Assembly (NCBI GenBank): GCA_025526995.1
Contig: JAHLKG010000031.1
Location: 62,001-126,000, forward strand
Length of the DNA: 64,000 nt
Direction of reading: 5' to 3'
Source: Powellomyces hirtus
Lineage: Eukaryota > Chytridiomycota > Chytridiomycetes > Spizellomycetales > Powellomycetaceae
Position 1 is the first letter of the stretch, and each line of letters opens with the position of its first letter. Positions 23,342 to 35,451 of this stretch are shown piece after piece. Under the pieces are notes generated by a model that saw only the letters and a list, made by a program, of their open reading frames with translations, searched no databases and had not been told where the DNA came from. The translations under genes were made by a program, and so were the position numbers.

Positions 23342-26300
23342 TTAAAACGATATATGTTCGAAGGTTTGTGATTTTTCATAAAGCGCATACCGAGATGGTT
23401 GGAACATGGTTTGAGAACTTGATCCCGCGGCAGAGGCGCCAATGTGAAGTGGGAGGTCCCTGAAGTTGAACGGCTATGTGGCGGGATGGAGTACATAAAC
23501 TTCTGGCTTAGACTTCAAATGACATTTTCTTGTGCAATGGACATACCTGCTCGTATCCGCCTCCCCCGCGCCGTCCGATGATTTTGGATCTTGTCATTCT
23601 GCCATATGTGGCCCTGGAAAGTGAATGAGGTAGATGATTAGGAAGGTGGCTTTTAGATTCTTTGGTGATCAAGAAAGTTGTTTGCCGAACTTACATGTCA
23701 TTGAAGCGGACCCCCTGTCGTGGGACTGCGCGTGAGGCAACCATTGGCTACATTGGGCGAGGAAGAAGAGTTGAGGCAAATAAGATTTAGATAACACCGG
23801 CGAATGTGAAACTCTGCAACAAACCCTTGTATCCCGAGTTTCTGCGTCCGTGTTGAAGTTGGGGTACCCAGAGAGCGGGTTGAGATCAAGGACGAGATCA
23901 CGAAGGAAAATGGGTTTCATTTCCCTATTTGCATGAAAATCTGACCATCCCTGGATGTTAGCCTTCTGATTGTTTTATGCTCAGCACTGGTATTCCGCCT
24001 CACCTTTCAACAACTTCATCTGCTCGGAGGGGATAAAATGCAGCACTTTCCCCCTCGGCTGCCCGCGCGCCCCGGCACGTTCCGCGCGCAGTTCTTCTTC
24101 CAGCAAATAACTCTCGTCATCGTCTTCATCGTAATCCCAACCGTCGTAGCCGGTGGCGTAGATGTCGCGAGGACCTTTGCCGTAAGGAAACCCGCTGCGG
24201 CCGCCGGGGTAGTGGGGGTCGTATGTTGAGTCTGTAGAGTTTGGAGGTAGTCAGATAGGTAGATGATTGAAAGGAATGGGATGGAAGTTCCCGACATGGT
24301 ACTCACGAAACCCCCGTCGCTTTGGCCAAAAATCTCTAAAATTCAAAAAGATATGATCGCTCGTATTCCCCGGCGCAAACGAGTCCCGCTCATTAAGCGG
24401 TTTGAACCCCAGTTTGATCATTACGTCCGTGATGGGCATCCCGCGTTTGATCATATCAAACAGCGCGTCCGAGTGTTTGCTCGCGAGAGCGGTGAAGATA
24501 TCGCGGGGGTGGAAGGGCGTGTTGACGAGAAGGCGCAAGATTTGCGGAGGTGCGATGTCTTTCTGGGTAAAACAGAGAGGGAGAAAGAATGGTGTTGGGG
24601 AGAAGGTAGGTGTGGGAGAGGATGGGGAAATTTACCCTTTTCATGTTGTCGGTGAGTTGGGTGGAATCGACTGTCTCGAATTGGTCGAGAAGGGTTTGTA
24701 GGAATGTTGGTGCTACCAACCCGTGTGAGATCAGATTTCGCAGTTCCGGAATGGTGATTTCTACAGAAGAAAGTTAATTACTGGCACAGTATCCCATGGT
24801 CTGTCTTGGCTCTACAACATACTTTTCTGCACCCCTCCTTCTTTCATCTCCTCCTGAATCTGGCTAATCAGCTCAGCATCGTGGCTAGACAATGCGGTGC
24901 CCGGTCCGCTACCGCTCGGGCCTCCATCTTGGGAAATCCCCTGTCGGCGCATATCTTCGGCCTCGATTGCTTCCTCTGTCAGTCGCTCCAGTGATCGGCG
25001 TTGCCTGTGCGATGTTTGATGTACGTCAAAGAGAGCAAGCGGGCGATGAGAGATGGGGTTGCTGTTTTACCAGTATGAAGGCAGGTCTTCCTCCTTTGCG
25101 TTGGCCTTGATCTCGAAAAACTATTAAGCGGATACTCAGCATTGTCGGGACTGCGGGATATAGCGCACATGCATTTCCAATCCTCACCAACAACCGATTC
25201 TGACACACACAGTATATGTCATCTTTCTCATCCACAAAGATAGATGACACGGGTGCGGGCACATTGATCTGGAAAAGCATGTCGCCCCGCCGTGTGGACC
25301 ATAGTCGACAGGTTGCGTCCATGCAGCCCGTGATGACGATGCTAGAGAAATGAGTAAGCGGTCATAAGTTTGGTTTTTGTGCTTCGTGCACCACCGAGAA
25401 GAGCCTGTAGTGAAAGAGTAAGCGTGAGCTGACTGTACCTTGACGAGTTATTGAACCGCACAGCCAACACCGGTCCTTCGTGCCGGTACGTGAACATGAG
25501 ATCACCATGGTATCCTGTTGATATTGGAGGCTATGCAACAGAAAAACAACAGCATCAGCCCTATTCCTTGCTCCATAGCACGCGATGAGTTTATCAACAA
25601 CGCACATCACCAATCTTCCACTCCCCCAGATCCCCGATTTGCTTCTGGTACTCAATGCCCTCGTCCTCATCTTCGAGCCGTATTAGATCATTCATTCTTC
25701 GAGAAGTCATTTCCGCATCCTTTCAGAAAAGCAAGTAAACGAGATAGAATCACTGAACGTGTTGGTAAGAAACTCCTGCGCGGAAACGCGGCAAAACCAG
25801 CACAAAATGAGAGGTATGGAATCTCACCTCCAATTCCTGCTGCACAGCTTTGTAGTTTTTCGCGTAGGACGTGATACTCCATATTTTGCACGTATGATCC
25901 GTTGCGCCCGTCGCCAGCAATCGGTTATTGGGTGAGATTTGTAGAGCAAGGATGGAGCCCGTGTGGGATTTATGTGGGTCGGCCCATCCCATCAGGCTGT
26001 GTTCTTGCGCGTTCATTGCCCTGCGAAACCATCCATTCATGCACAAGTTATAATGTAGGTCACGAACATGTGTGGGAAAGGGGGTATGCACCATTCGGGG
26101 TCAGGTTGTATAGTATCGAGCAACAGCGAGTAGTTGGTGTCCCATGTGCTCGTGTTTCCGTCGCTTCGCCCGCATACGATGCGTTCTGGGTGGGCGTAGT
26201 TGAAGTCGAAACACCGGACAGCGGATGGGTGACGCATGAACGAATGAATCAGGGTGGCTGATTGCCACGGGAGAGATAGACGTCAGGATTGCCGAGGTCG

Positions 26301-27160
26301 AGCGAAATAAAGCGATGCTTGCATGACCCCACCCGTCTTCCAATCCCAAACGCATACACGCCCATCATCTGAGCCCGAGATGATCTGCTTGCTGTCCTTC
26401 GAAAACTCCACTTGGTATACGATGCCTTTATGTGCGTCAATGACTCTGAATTTAAAATCTCAGCGTCTAGTCTGCGAATGGGGGAAAGCCGAAGTGGACC
26501 CCGATGTGGTTGAACCTCACTTTTCAGACTTGTAATTCCTGACGTTCCACACCACAATCCGGGTGTCTTCCCCGCCGGTCGCGAGCAATGACCCATTAAT
26601 GTTGAAGGTACAATCACGAATGTTCTCAGCTCGCTGTACATTTCCCGTGGTTCTTCCAAACTTAATCCTTTGTCAACTTTCCGGTCGCCTCCAGCACATA
26701 CTTCTCAACCACCACATGTCAGGCCGCATACCTTATGTACAACTGACAGCGTGTCCAGCGCCCAAATGTACACGACCTTGCCCATACATGTGGCAAGCAG
26801 ATTTGCAGCTAAACATACATCAAAATTGGCGATGGGGATGTCGACCGCTAGTGATCGTTTGAGGGTGGTGGTTACGATCATCCGACCGGCGATTCGAACG
26901 TTCGGGCCGCCAAGGGAAGCGTCCACAGCTATGCAAGCACACTTTGCCGTCAGTCTCATCAATTTACAGAACACATAGCAGATTGTCTTCCGAAGGGTTT
27001 ATGTACCTCGGATACCCGCCGCCGTGGTATTCGCAGCATTGCGCGGCGTTGTATTCGCTGTCTGTACGGATTGTCGGGAGGACGGTCGGGGTGGAATTTT
27101 TGCGGATCCTTCCGGCCGCATAAAGTTGATTGCCGAGCGAGTCCGGTTACTAGCCGACAT
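23342..27160 (-). CDS. WD40-repeat protein with long C-terminal extension, family not recognised
   Basis: Eighteen exons in order: 27007-27160, 26732-26928, 26521-26660, 26333-26445, 26092-26257, 25828-26020, 25611-25719, 25439-25514, 25188-25341, 25071-25120, 24823-25004, 24636-24760, 24307-24562, 24004-24231, 23825-23940, 23695-23747, 23547-23613, 23342-23473; 836 aa. A basic N-terminus is followed by about six WD repeats (VVYIWAL, GSLLATGGEDTRIVVWNV, QIISGSDDGRVCVWDW, LLATGATDHTCKIWSI, VITGCMDATCRLWS). After FFEIKANAKEEDLPSYW comes a helical region, then an acidic Tyr/Gly-rich stretch and a basic Gly-rich tail. It shares a 221-base promoter with the coiled-coil gene. It does not match the CFAP52 sequence I know. 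A flagellar role is inferred only from neighbours. Confidence 0.8.
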
Positions 27161-27283
27161 CTCTCGTGACAGCGGTATTCCCGCTGCTCTTCGTTCTGCA
27201 TACATTTCTCTTGTGGTTTATCGTTCTCGAAAACTGTCACTTCGGCAGTGGCAAATGATCAGCGAACAATTGTCGAGCGCGAC

Positions 27284-27297
27284 TTTGCTTACGCAAC
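27284..27297. promoter_or_regulatory. X-box-like inverted repeat in a divergent promoter
   Basis: TTTGCTTACGCAAC reads on the other strand as GTTGCG-TA-AGCAAA. The RFX X-box consensus is GTNRCC, 0-3 bases, RGYAAC; each half differs at one base. It lies about 85-125 bases from the start codons of both flanking genes. RFX binding is inferred. Confidence 0.35.
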
Positions 27298-27381
27298 CCG
27301 TCAATTTCGAACTATGCTTGCACACTTGTTTTTCATAAGTGATATTTTTACCTCTGCCGATGAGGCATTGAAACGGCAAAC

Positions 27382-30300
27382 ATGGATAAAGCAGACTCGG
27401 ATTTTCTCCACCAGCTGTTCCGTGAGAACAATGAATTGAGAGCACAGTTGAATGCTTTTCAGCGGGAGGTGTGATTCCCATATCCCCACCATGTTGCTAG
27501 CACTGGATGAGGAACTTAGTGCTTTGTTCAACAGCTGTACAACAAAACATCGCAAAATGAGTCGATTGAAGACGAACTTCGGCAGCTCAAACTGCGATTG
27601 GAGGAAGACAAGTCTCCCATGTCGCGACCGACTGTAGGTCCGCGGAGCCGTTGATTCAAACATTTGTTTGACCACCGGACTTAATCGTTATGGCTTGTCT
27701 TCTCTCGCTGATTCACAGACACAAGGTGGACATATACGTAAAACAGGTGCACGAGTTGCCAGTGAATCGGTATTGTGGCTTTCAAGTTGCTGCAAATGAT
27801 ATTGATAGAGGGAGGTCATTGATATCTCTACCGTATGCTTTCTAAAGGCAGCTGCGCCATCGACTCCGAACGCCGCGAAAGATCTTGCAGAAGCCTTGTT
27901 CACGCTGGAGCGCAAAAGCGCAGAAATGAAGCAGCTCAGAGAGGATTTGGCCAAGACGCAGAGTCTGTATGAGGAGGAGATGGCCAAGACAGGTATGCTT
28001 GCAAGATGGAGACGTAGGTCAACCTGTAAATGTGATGCAAGAGCTGAGCTGGTGCACCGAATGATTGAACAGATGATACAAAGCGCCAGATGAACGACAT
28101 GCAAGAAGAACTTCAAGATCTTCGCGCGTTCCGAGCTAACGCATTGAAGGAGGCGGAAGAGGCTTCGAAAAGAGGTATGATCGACCCTCCCTTTCCATTC
28201 CCTTCACCACCCAGCATGCTCATTGTTCACCCCCTTATCGAAGGAGACGGTAGCGCCTCAGTTCCTGACGACATCCAAGCCTTCCAAGAAAAGCTCGAGG
28301 AAGCGCAGGGCATAATCCATGCTCAAAAACGTCAAATCATGGATATTGCCGCGGACGCCAACAAGCGACACAATGAGCAGCAGAATCAGTTACAGGGCGT
28401 GGAAGCCGTAAGCAGCGCCAAGCAACATGAGCAAAGATCCCCATGTGTACTGAGATGCGTTCTTGTCTCTTCATAATGAATGTGGATAGCTGATCGAGGG
28501 TGTTCGACGAGAGTATGATGAATTCATCGAGATCACTAAGATGGAGAACGAAGCGTATCGCGTCGTGCAGCAAGAGGAGTACACAAAGCTCCGAGAGGAT
28601 TTCGAGACACATAAGAGGGAGCAGTTTGAGGACAAGAAACGGCTGATGAACGAATATCAGGTGCGACCACATCCCCACCACCTTCTCTCTTCAGAAAACG
28701 CAATCCATTCTAACTTTTTGTGTTGTACTCTAGGGCCTACTCTACTCAATGCAATCCCAATTTGACGAATATCGCACCACCTCCGAATTTCTGTTTAACA
28801 CAGAAGCCGCCAAGCTCGAGGACGAGTTGTCGTCGCAGGCATCGCGGTACGAACAGGAGATCATGTATGTGATTCAAGCCAAGGATAAATTCTATGCGGA
28901 TATGATGATTGCCAAGGATGCGAAGATCATGAGTTTGATCGAGGGAAGCGATTTGCAGAACTTGATGCAGAAGCATGAGATGGTGCGTGATCAAAAATGC
29001 TGTCGGAAAATGGTTGCAGAGTTGTTTCTTATTGGCTTGGGGTGATCAGGACATGGAAGGCCTCCGGAAAACGCACGCCCGCGAAATCGACCAACTCAAA
29101 ACCTCGCAAGAATCCGAACAAAAGTCACTCGTTTCCCTCCTCCAACGGCAAAACATGTCACTCGAATCCAAATGCGAAAAACTGCAATCGCATCTCAAGA
29201 CGCTCGAAACCCGTATTCGCGATCTGGTGTCCACGGTGGAAGCCAAGAACAGGACGATTGCCGATAGGGACGATGCTAAAGCGCGCAGCGAGATGGATTT
29301 TGCGAGAAAGATGGAGGATGTGGGAGCCAAGATGGGAGTGTTGTTGCAGGAGAAGGAACATCTGAGGCATAAGGTTATTCGAATGGCGTTGGATGCAAAG
29401 GGCGAGGGACATAATTCGATTGAGAATATGTTGAAGCGAATATCGCGGGTTTGTTTGCGTTCCATTTGCTTGTGAGAGGTATCGATCTCACAAAGCTTAT
29501 CGCTCTGATTGTGTTCAGGAAACAAATGACCTGCGCTATGACTACGAAGGCATGAGCGTAAAGTACAATTCCCTGATGAGCGATAACCAGTTGTTGGCCA
29601 AACGACTGAAAGAAAAGGAGAAGTTCGTCGACTTCTTGGAGAAGGAGGTTGGGAGACGAACGGAAGAGTTTACAAACATGGTAAGAAGCAGTTGAATGGG
29701 TGAACGATGCATTTGGCAAAGGCAATCTCCAGTTATTGATTGTTTGATTTTATTCAGACTCGTACGTTCGAAGATTTCCTAGCGTCTCGCGCTAAACAGG
29801 CTAGAAGAGATCGCGCCAAGCGATTGATGAAGCTTCATGGTATCAAGACCCTACACTATGACAATTATGCCTCTAGATGAGCTAACCAAGTTTTGATCAA
29901 ACAGGAGTCGTGCCTGACGAGGATGTGTCCGAGTGGCCTAACCGGTAGGTGTATACCAGTCATGGTCAAATTAAGACAAGGTCTCAGATGTTTGTGAAGG
30001 AAACAAGAATATGTCGATCACAAAGGTATTTTGAAGGCTCAGATCCCGGACAAAGAGGTACTTGCACTCGTAGCAATCAGGCGTTCTCAGCGGCGTCCTC
30101 ATATGGTTCAATCATCCCAGGCGAAACCAATTGGACCGAAACACGCCCCGCCCACGCCGGCGCAGCCGTCCGAGAAAGAAGAGCGGAAAGCAGAACTGGA
30201 GCGTGGGTTCGCGTAAGTATGATTTTGTGTTTCAATTTGCATCGAGACTTTTTGAGCTGACATATGGGAACTGGACACAGGTATCTGCGGCGATTCAAGA

Positions 30301-30903
30301 CGCTGTCAAGAGCGTTTGCGTCAGGTGATTTCCGATTGGTCCCAACAGCTGAGTTAGGGCACCATCCAGATCAACTACCTGGCAACTGGCAGCAGGTACG
30401 GAAAAAATCCAATCAGATGTATAATCTCCCCTTGCAAATTAACTAATTTTTGAATCTCCTTTCTTACAGACGACGCTGTACGCCAAATTGGAATCCGCCA
30501 ACATCTCTGCGGCTCGGTTTTACAAAGAACCCCCACGGGACGAAATGTCCAAACCATTCGCGAACCCGAAACCGCTCGTGTATTCTGCTGATGACGGGGC
30601 GGGGCAAAAGGTAACGCGGGGTCTTCCGAGGCATGTTTTTTCACGGATGGTTATGTGAACCGGTTTTGTTTTTGCTAGACCCAGAAAGACGGATCAGTGC
30701 CGTCGCTCGGTTCAGGTCTGAAGATATATGACGAGAAGGAAAAGCTGGCGATGGCTGCGATCAAGCGGCCAAAGACCGCGAATGGGAAGGTAAACTCGGT
30801 TTTGCAAGATGCTGTTGCCCTGAGCTCCAACTGATCAACATGCGCATGCTCGCGTTTCTTGTAGGAGGAGAAGCCGATGCTGATGGTCGGCAGGGTAAAA
30901 TAG
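27382..30903 (+). CDS. Long coiled-coil protein, candidate basal-body/axoneme component
   Basis: Seventeen exons: 27382-27468, 27535-27633, 27719-27746, 27852-27992, 28073-28174, 28244-28407, 28490-28660, 28734-28982, 29050-29448, 29519-29680, 29758-29839, 29905-29944, 30081-30212, 30281-30395, 30470-30610, 30679-30789, 30865-30903; 753 aa. Heptad-rich coiled coil runs from about residue 4 to 560 (LFRENNELRAQLNAF, LEKEVGRRTEEFTNM). A non-coil C-terminus follows, with FRLVPTAELGHH, KLESANISAARFYKEPP and a basic end. Exon 13 uses the acceptor at 30080, the only one in phase with both sides. I cannot name the family. Its divergent pairing with a WD40 gene and the nearby CCDC39 suggest a flagellar role, as inference. 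Confidence 0.78.
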
Positions 30904-31221
30904 AGTGACTATTCAGATACAGTACATGTGTCGCATCGATGCAAAGATTTTCAACATTGTAGATAGTATGCAAAAAGTCATGATCATTATAATATGATAA
31001 CCATTAAGCGATACGATTAGGATTTTTCGGATCTACCACGCACGACAGAGTATGAAGTTTAAAACAGAATGTAACGGAGGCTATCGTATATTCGTGTGCT
31101 CCATGATACGGTCGAATCTTAAAGACAATATACACATTGCTATTTCACCTGCCGTCTAGCTATTACTAGTTTGGATGGCGTTCATCCTTTGTCTGATCAA
31201 AAGCGAAGAATCATCGGTACG
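30904..31221. other. Convergent intergenic spacer
   Basis: Short AT-rich spacer between the 3' ends of the coiled-coil gene and FIT2. Nothing further is seen. Confidence 0.6.
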
Positions 31222-32124
31222 CTATTCGGGTCTCCGATTGTATCCCTTCGGCATCATCTCTGGGTACCACGTTGGCCAAATAATCGCATACGTCGAAAAC
31301 CAGTACACCATTCCTGCAATTGTTCCGGCGATCTTTTCTTGCCACGAGTGGAAATACAAAGATGTGGCAATCAACATGCTGTACCACAGCAGCAGCAGGA
31401 AGATCAGAAGTGTTGAGAGGATGGCAGTCAAAGTGGGATGCGGGAGGACTTCCCCGGTGCTAGTGGAGGTACTGGCATTATTATCCGAGGAAGTCGTTCT
31501 GCTTGATCGTAAGGCGGGTGCCGGTGGTGGGGGATACACGAGAAGCTGAAGTTCCTCGTAGATGAAGAGGGACATATGGATCAACAAACTGCCATGGAAA
31601 GAAAGGTTACTCGTCGATGGAGATTTCTTGCTGTGTTACAAATATGCACTTACAAGCAATGCCCGCTGACATCAAAACCGAGCCACTCCCCTCCATTCAG
31701 CTTGCAGACTTTCGGGTGTCCGTGGCCGTCTATGGAACACGTCCCAGACAACATCAAGACGCGGTCAAAGATGGAATGTCCAAACGCCCACTGAGCAAAC
31801 ACAATCCAATAAAGTGTTGCAAAGCCCCATCGGTACGCCGCCTGTAACCGTCGTGGTATAGGAGAGGATATGAGAAGGAAGAGGAGTAGAGTCAACCCTG
31901 TCCATAACTGAAAAGACGAAAGAAATGTTCCGTTACTAAAACATTGTGCAAACTACTTATAACCCGCAACAACGTACCCATCCCCTCTTTGCAAAGTACT
32001 GGTTCAGCGGGTTCCTCTTATTTGAAAATACTGTGTCCGGTGGTGGGAAGAATGTATGTATGAACGACCCAATAAGGACGGTAAGTGGATAGAGGATGAG
32101 AATGTTTTTCTGATATCGTTTCAT
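31222..32124 (-). CDS. FITM2: Fat storage-inducing transmembrane protein (FIT2/Scs3 family)
   Basis: ER membrane protein needed for lipid-droplet budding and ER lipid balance; family work describes acyl-CoA diphosphatase activity. Three exons (31978-32124, 31654-31907, 31222-31588) give 255 aa; animal FIT2 has about 262. Family marks: FSNKRNPLNQYFAKRGWLWT near the N-terminus, GGEWLGFDVSGHCFLL at about 122-136, and YFHSWQEKIAG near 212-222. The two histidines expected in the active site are H132 and H214. Several membrane helices are evident. A Ser/Thr-rich loop near 160-178 is an insertion relative to animal proteins. With DGAT2 at the window start, it makes a second gene of neutral-lipid storage here, but 30 kb apart. 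Confidence 0.92.
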
Positions 32125-32614
32125 GTTGTGTGTTCTCGCAGGGGAGGTCGATTGTTAGATATTCTCCAAAATAAATAAATAGATAGACAAGTGATAAATA
32201 GATATGCTTGTGTATAAGTAACTGGCGGCCAATGCCGAATGCCGAGGTCGACGTCAATCTGAATCCGCTAAAGCTAATAATGACGGCACACGCTGCGTGA
32301 CGTCAAAACGCGCTGCTCCGGAGCACTCCGACCAAGACTGTACTACTCTACTGTGCAAACATTTTAGATTACAGTACCTTCCCTGCGTGAAGCAATACCA
32401 TCATCCGACGAATGAGCAGAGAGAGTTTTATGTAGAAGTAGTCAGCAATTATAAGTAATATCTATCTACAGAGGTGAAGGAGTTGGAGTAGTCAACGAGG
32501 AGGAGGGGAACGGACTACTCTAGAGAAGCCACAACCAAAACAAGGTAAAAAATTAAATCAAAAATACGCCCAACATGTCAGCATACGCCATGCTATTCTA
32601 CATGTGTGTTTCGG
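32125..32614. other. Intergenic, FIT2 promoter side
   Basis: Holds the FIT2 upstream region, including a palindromic CRE, and the 3' end of the P-loop gene. Otherwise empty. Confidence 0.6.
32298..32305. promoter_or_regulatory. Palindromic CRE upstream of FIT2
   Basis: TGACGTCA lies about 175 bases upstream of the FIT2 start codon. It is a perfect bZIP (CREB/ATF) half-site palindrome; use in vivo is inferred. Confidence 0.35.
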
Positions 32615-34442
32615 TCAATAGGCCTGATTGAACCATCGTTCGCAAACGGTCTGCACATGCTGGTTGTACCACACCAGCTCCGCGCCCGCGCGGCCAAAGA
32701 GCGCAAACGGGTTATCCCTCAATTCCGCATCTTCCTCATCCTCATCCTCCTTCTCCGCCTCATCCTCCAGATTCGGGTCCGGGTTGGGATCGTCCCATCC
32801 ATTTTCAGAAAGCGGAAGTGGGGTTGCCGCAAATGGATCCTTGCTGCTGACAATGCTGTTGCGATTGTAACTTAAACTTTCCCGTCTTCGGGCACGTCCA
32901 TCGCGCCATCTGAGGATATTGTTTTCGAGCAAGGTTTCGACAAGTGACAGCTGGTGGCGTTCCAGTTGATGCACAGGCATGACGCCGTTGCGGAAGATCA
33001 TGGACAGGACCAGGTCCCGGAGGATGTCCTCGGACGTGTTTTCGGGAAGGTGTTTGGAAAGGTACACGATGTGATCGCTCTCCCGTTGGTCGATAAATTC
33101 TTTATAATCAGAAAATTGTAGATGCAGACGTGAGTGAGTTTTGTGCCGTGACAAATATGTGATGGGGATTAGAGATGGAGTCATACCATTAAGAGGTCGG
33201 TACTGAGCAACATATCGCGACAGCTCCATCATGTTGGAGCTGAAGTTGGAAACAAATTCGTAAGCGAGCTGTTCAGTGAACTTCTGATGCTCGGGAAGAA
33301 TATTGTTGACGCTGCTGATGAGGTACTGTACAACCTCCTGGTCGTCAACGCTTTCCAGGCATCGGTAGGAGAGAGTCCAATCGTATCCCTTCAAACGTCT
33401 GATGCCTGCCAAAGCGGATTTCTCTGAACTGCACAAAATGACATCCAAGATCCCTTCCGCTTCACATTGCAAGAACCATTGGAAGGTCTCGTCAAGGCCC
33501 GTGTATCTATCGTGGAGTAGCCGGTGGTTGTGGAACAGGAGCTGTATGTCGTCGATGACCAGAAGAGTAGGTGCAGAGAATGCGGGTGCAATGTGGCGGA
33601 TAGCTTGAGATATCTGCATGAGGACATGCATGATATCTTCGCCGTCGTCCTCATCTGTTGTGTTGAGGTCGGGTGGGCGTTTGTATCCGAAGGCGCGAGC
33701 AAGGGAGCGCTGCCAGTCATTCTCGGAAATTTCAGAAGACAGTGTAACGTCGTCGTCCACTTCCTCGCCATCATCCTCCTCTGTCGCACTGCCTCCGTGC
33801 TTCTTGTTGAGGGCGTCGGAGAGCCGGAGGTAGATGGCGGGTCGATGCGCTCCTTCGCTGGCGACGTAGGTTTCCAGGGCTGTCGCTTTTCCAATTCCTG
33901 GCGCTCCTTCCACTGCGAAGGATCAAACAAGCTGCGTTTAGTAAATCAGTCTGACATAGGGCTTCTTGGTGAACAGCAAGGGGAGTACCTAGCAATGGCA
34001 TTCCCCGCTTCTTGGCGCCTTGCACTTCAGATATGAGGTGCGCTGTCTGCGCTTGAAACGGTGGAAGGGTGCTCGACACTGACAATCGCCTCTGCTTTGC
34101 ATCCTCTGGCGACAAGAACTGCTGCGATACACTGCCCTTCTTTGTAGCATTATCTCGCATAGTAACGAGGTGCTTGACCATGCGCTTTACGGCGTCGCTT
34201 TGCTCATCTTCCAAATCCAACGAAACGGACAACATCTGAAGCCCCTCCTCCTCTCCAACCACAGTTCCGTCAATATCGGACTTTGAATCATTTTTCGGTT
34301 GCTCCACTTTGGAACTTGGAGTGCCGGACCGACTCCAGAGTGCCAACAACAAAACCGTGCAAGCGGCGACGCCGAGGAGGTATGGAGCCGTTTCTGAGTT
34401 GATACGAATCCTGGGGACACCCAGAGAGCTACGTACTGGCAT
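32615..34442 (-). CDS. Membrane-anchored P-loop (STAND/AAA-like) ATPase
   Basis: Two certain exons (33989-34442 and 32615-33912) give 583 aa. A further 87-base in-frame segment (33111-33197) has a good donor and acceptor and may be an intron, giving 554 aa. The N-terminus has one membrane helix at about 20-40 (YLLGVAACTVLLLALW). The NTPase core starts with EGAPGIGKAT at 153-162: Walker A glycines and lysine (K160) are present, but the next residue is Ala where Ser/Thr is usual. Walker B is LLVIDDI, and a sensor-like IRRLKGYDW follows. The C-terminus is acidic, then FNQAY. Domain style resembles STAND or Yme2/RNA12-type ATPases; I cannot assign a family or compartment. Its ATG overlaps an opposite-strand ATG at 34441. 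Confidence 0.8.
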
Positions 34443-35451
34443 GGCAGACTGGGAGGCAGCTTACGAAGCAGATGATGTAGAGACTAGTGCACCGATGGCT
34501 AGCAGGAAAAAAAAAAAAAAGGAAAAGGGAAAGAATGGAAGAAGTGTGAAGGATCGACAAGCGCCAAAGTGGCACGGTCACCCTACTGCGCTTTATGCTA
34601 CATCTAGCTTGTGGTCTTAGTCAGCCACGCCTTCCGTCTGCCATGCAAAAAGAGGACGGGTGGCCAATCACAGTGATGTAACATGTGTAGTGTGTGCAAT
34701 GGCTGCACAGGCGGCCCCCATCTGCCTGAACATCGAGCGAGATGGTGCCAATCGTGCGTGCGGCGAGATTGTCGTGAATTTGCATATAGATGTGTATGGC
34801 CGTGTTTGCTTGTACATGTTCATGCAAGGGCAGCAAAGGCGTTCAGGCATTCCGCAGATGGCATTGCCCGACATGGCTGTGAATTCTCATATGATGTGCG
34901 GTGCCCATCTGCATGCGGGCATGCGTGAGAAGGTCGTGAAGTCTCATAGTTTCCCATGGTGCCCATCTGCACGCGAACACGCGTGGGTTACATTTCTCAT
35001 ATTATCTACATCGTGTCAAGGGTCATGGACTGTTTCTGAGGCCACCGGCCTACGTTTTGGTGCTCAGACTCGCGAGGGGTGCATTCTCCGCAAGTTTTAA
35101 CTGGGTATAGTTGGCTCTCTCTTCCTCGTCCATCTTTAATCTGGGTCCGCAAGATGAAGACTTTTGGCAAAGCATGGAAACATTGTTGGAACGATAATAA
35201 ATGTGCTACTCGTTTACTACTCCTTGCAAGGTATAGGTCAACCAATATACAGATGTGTAATGGAAAAAAAAGACAGAATAATAGGAGCCATGCACAGATT
35301 AGAGAAAAGACAACTACGAAGCCCAAGGCATTGCAGAAGGTCAAATGAGCAACAGCTACCGTTGCGTGCGCGCTTCTCGGAGGAAATCTGGAGCTATATA
35401 CAGATATTTGAACACCAAGCAACGTTTTCAATTCGGCAGAAGCAGAAGAGT
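34443..35451. other. Intergenic kilobase with decayed repeats
   Basis: Contains a short poly-A-encoded Lys run near 34510-34525 and a degenerate tandem repeat, listed separately. Open frames on both strands look like by-products of the repeat. No gene supported. Confidence 0.5.
34885..35000. repeat. Degenerate tandem repeat, units of about 53-57 bp
   Basis: Units begin with TCTCAT at 34885, 34942 and 34995. The first two share GGTGCCCATCTGCA plus a CGTGxG-type stretch. A more decayed related unit may lie near 34755-34800. Confidence 0.45.

Noticed and set aside
29926..29947. tRNA-like string GTCCGAGTGGCCTAACCGG
   Set aside because: Resembles a Ser/Leu tRNA 5' part, but it lies inside a coding exon and no acceptor, anticodon or T arm follows.
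30031..30080. Open reading continuing upstream of exon 13 of the coiled-coil gene
   Set aside because: Neither frame here is in phase with exon 12; the acceptor at 30080 is the only one that joins both sides.
34441..34620. Short + strand frame starting MADWEAAYEADD with a Lys run
   Set aside because: Overlaps the start codon of the P-loop gene, includes a poly-A run and has no further support. Could be a real small divergent gene but evidence is too thin.
34660..35100. 146-codon + strand frame
   Set aside because: Spans the degenerate tandem repeat and shows repetitive composition; no domain.
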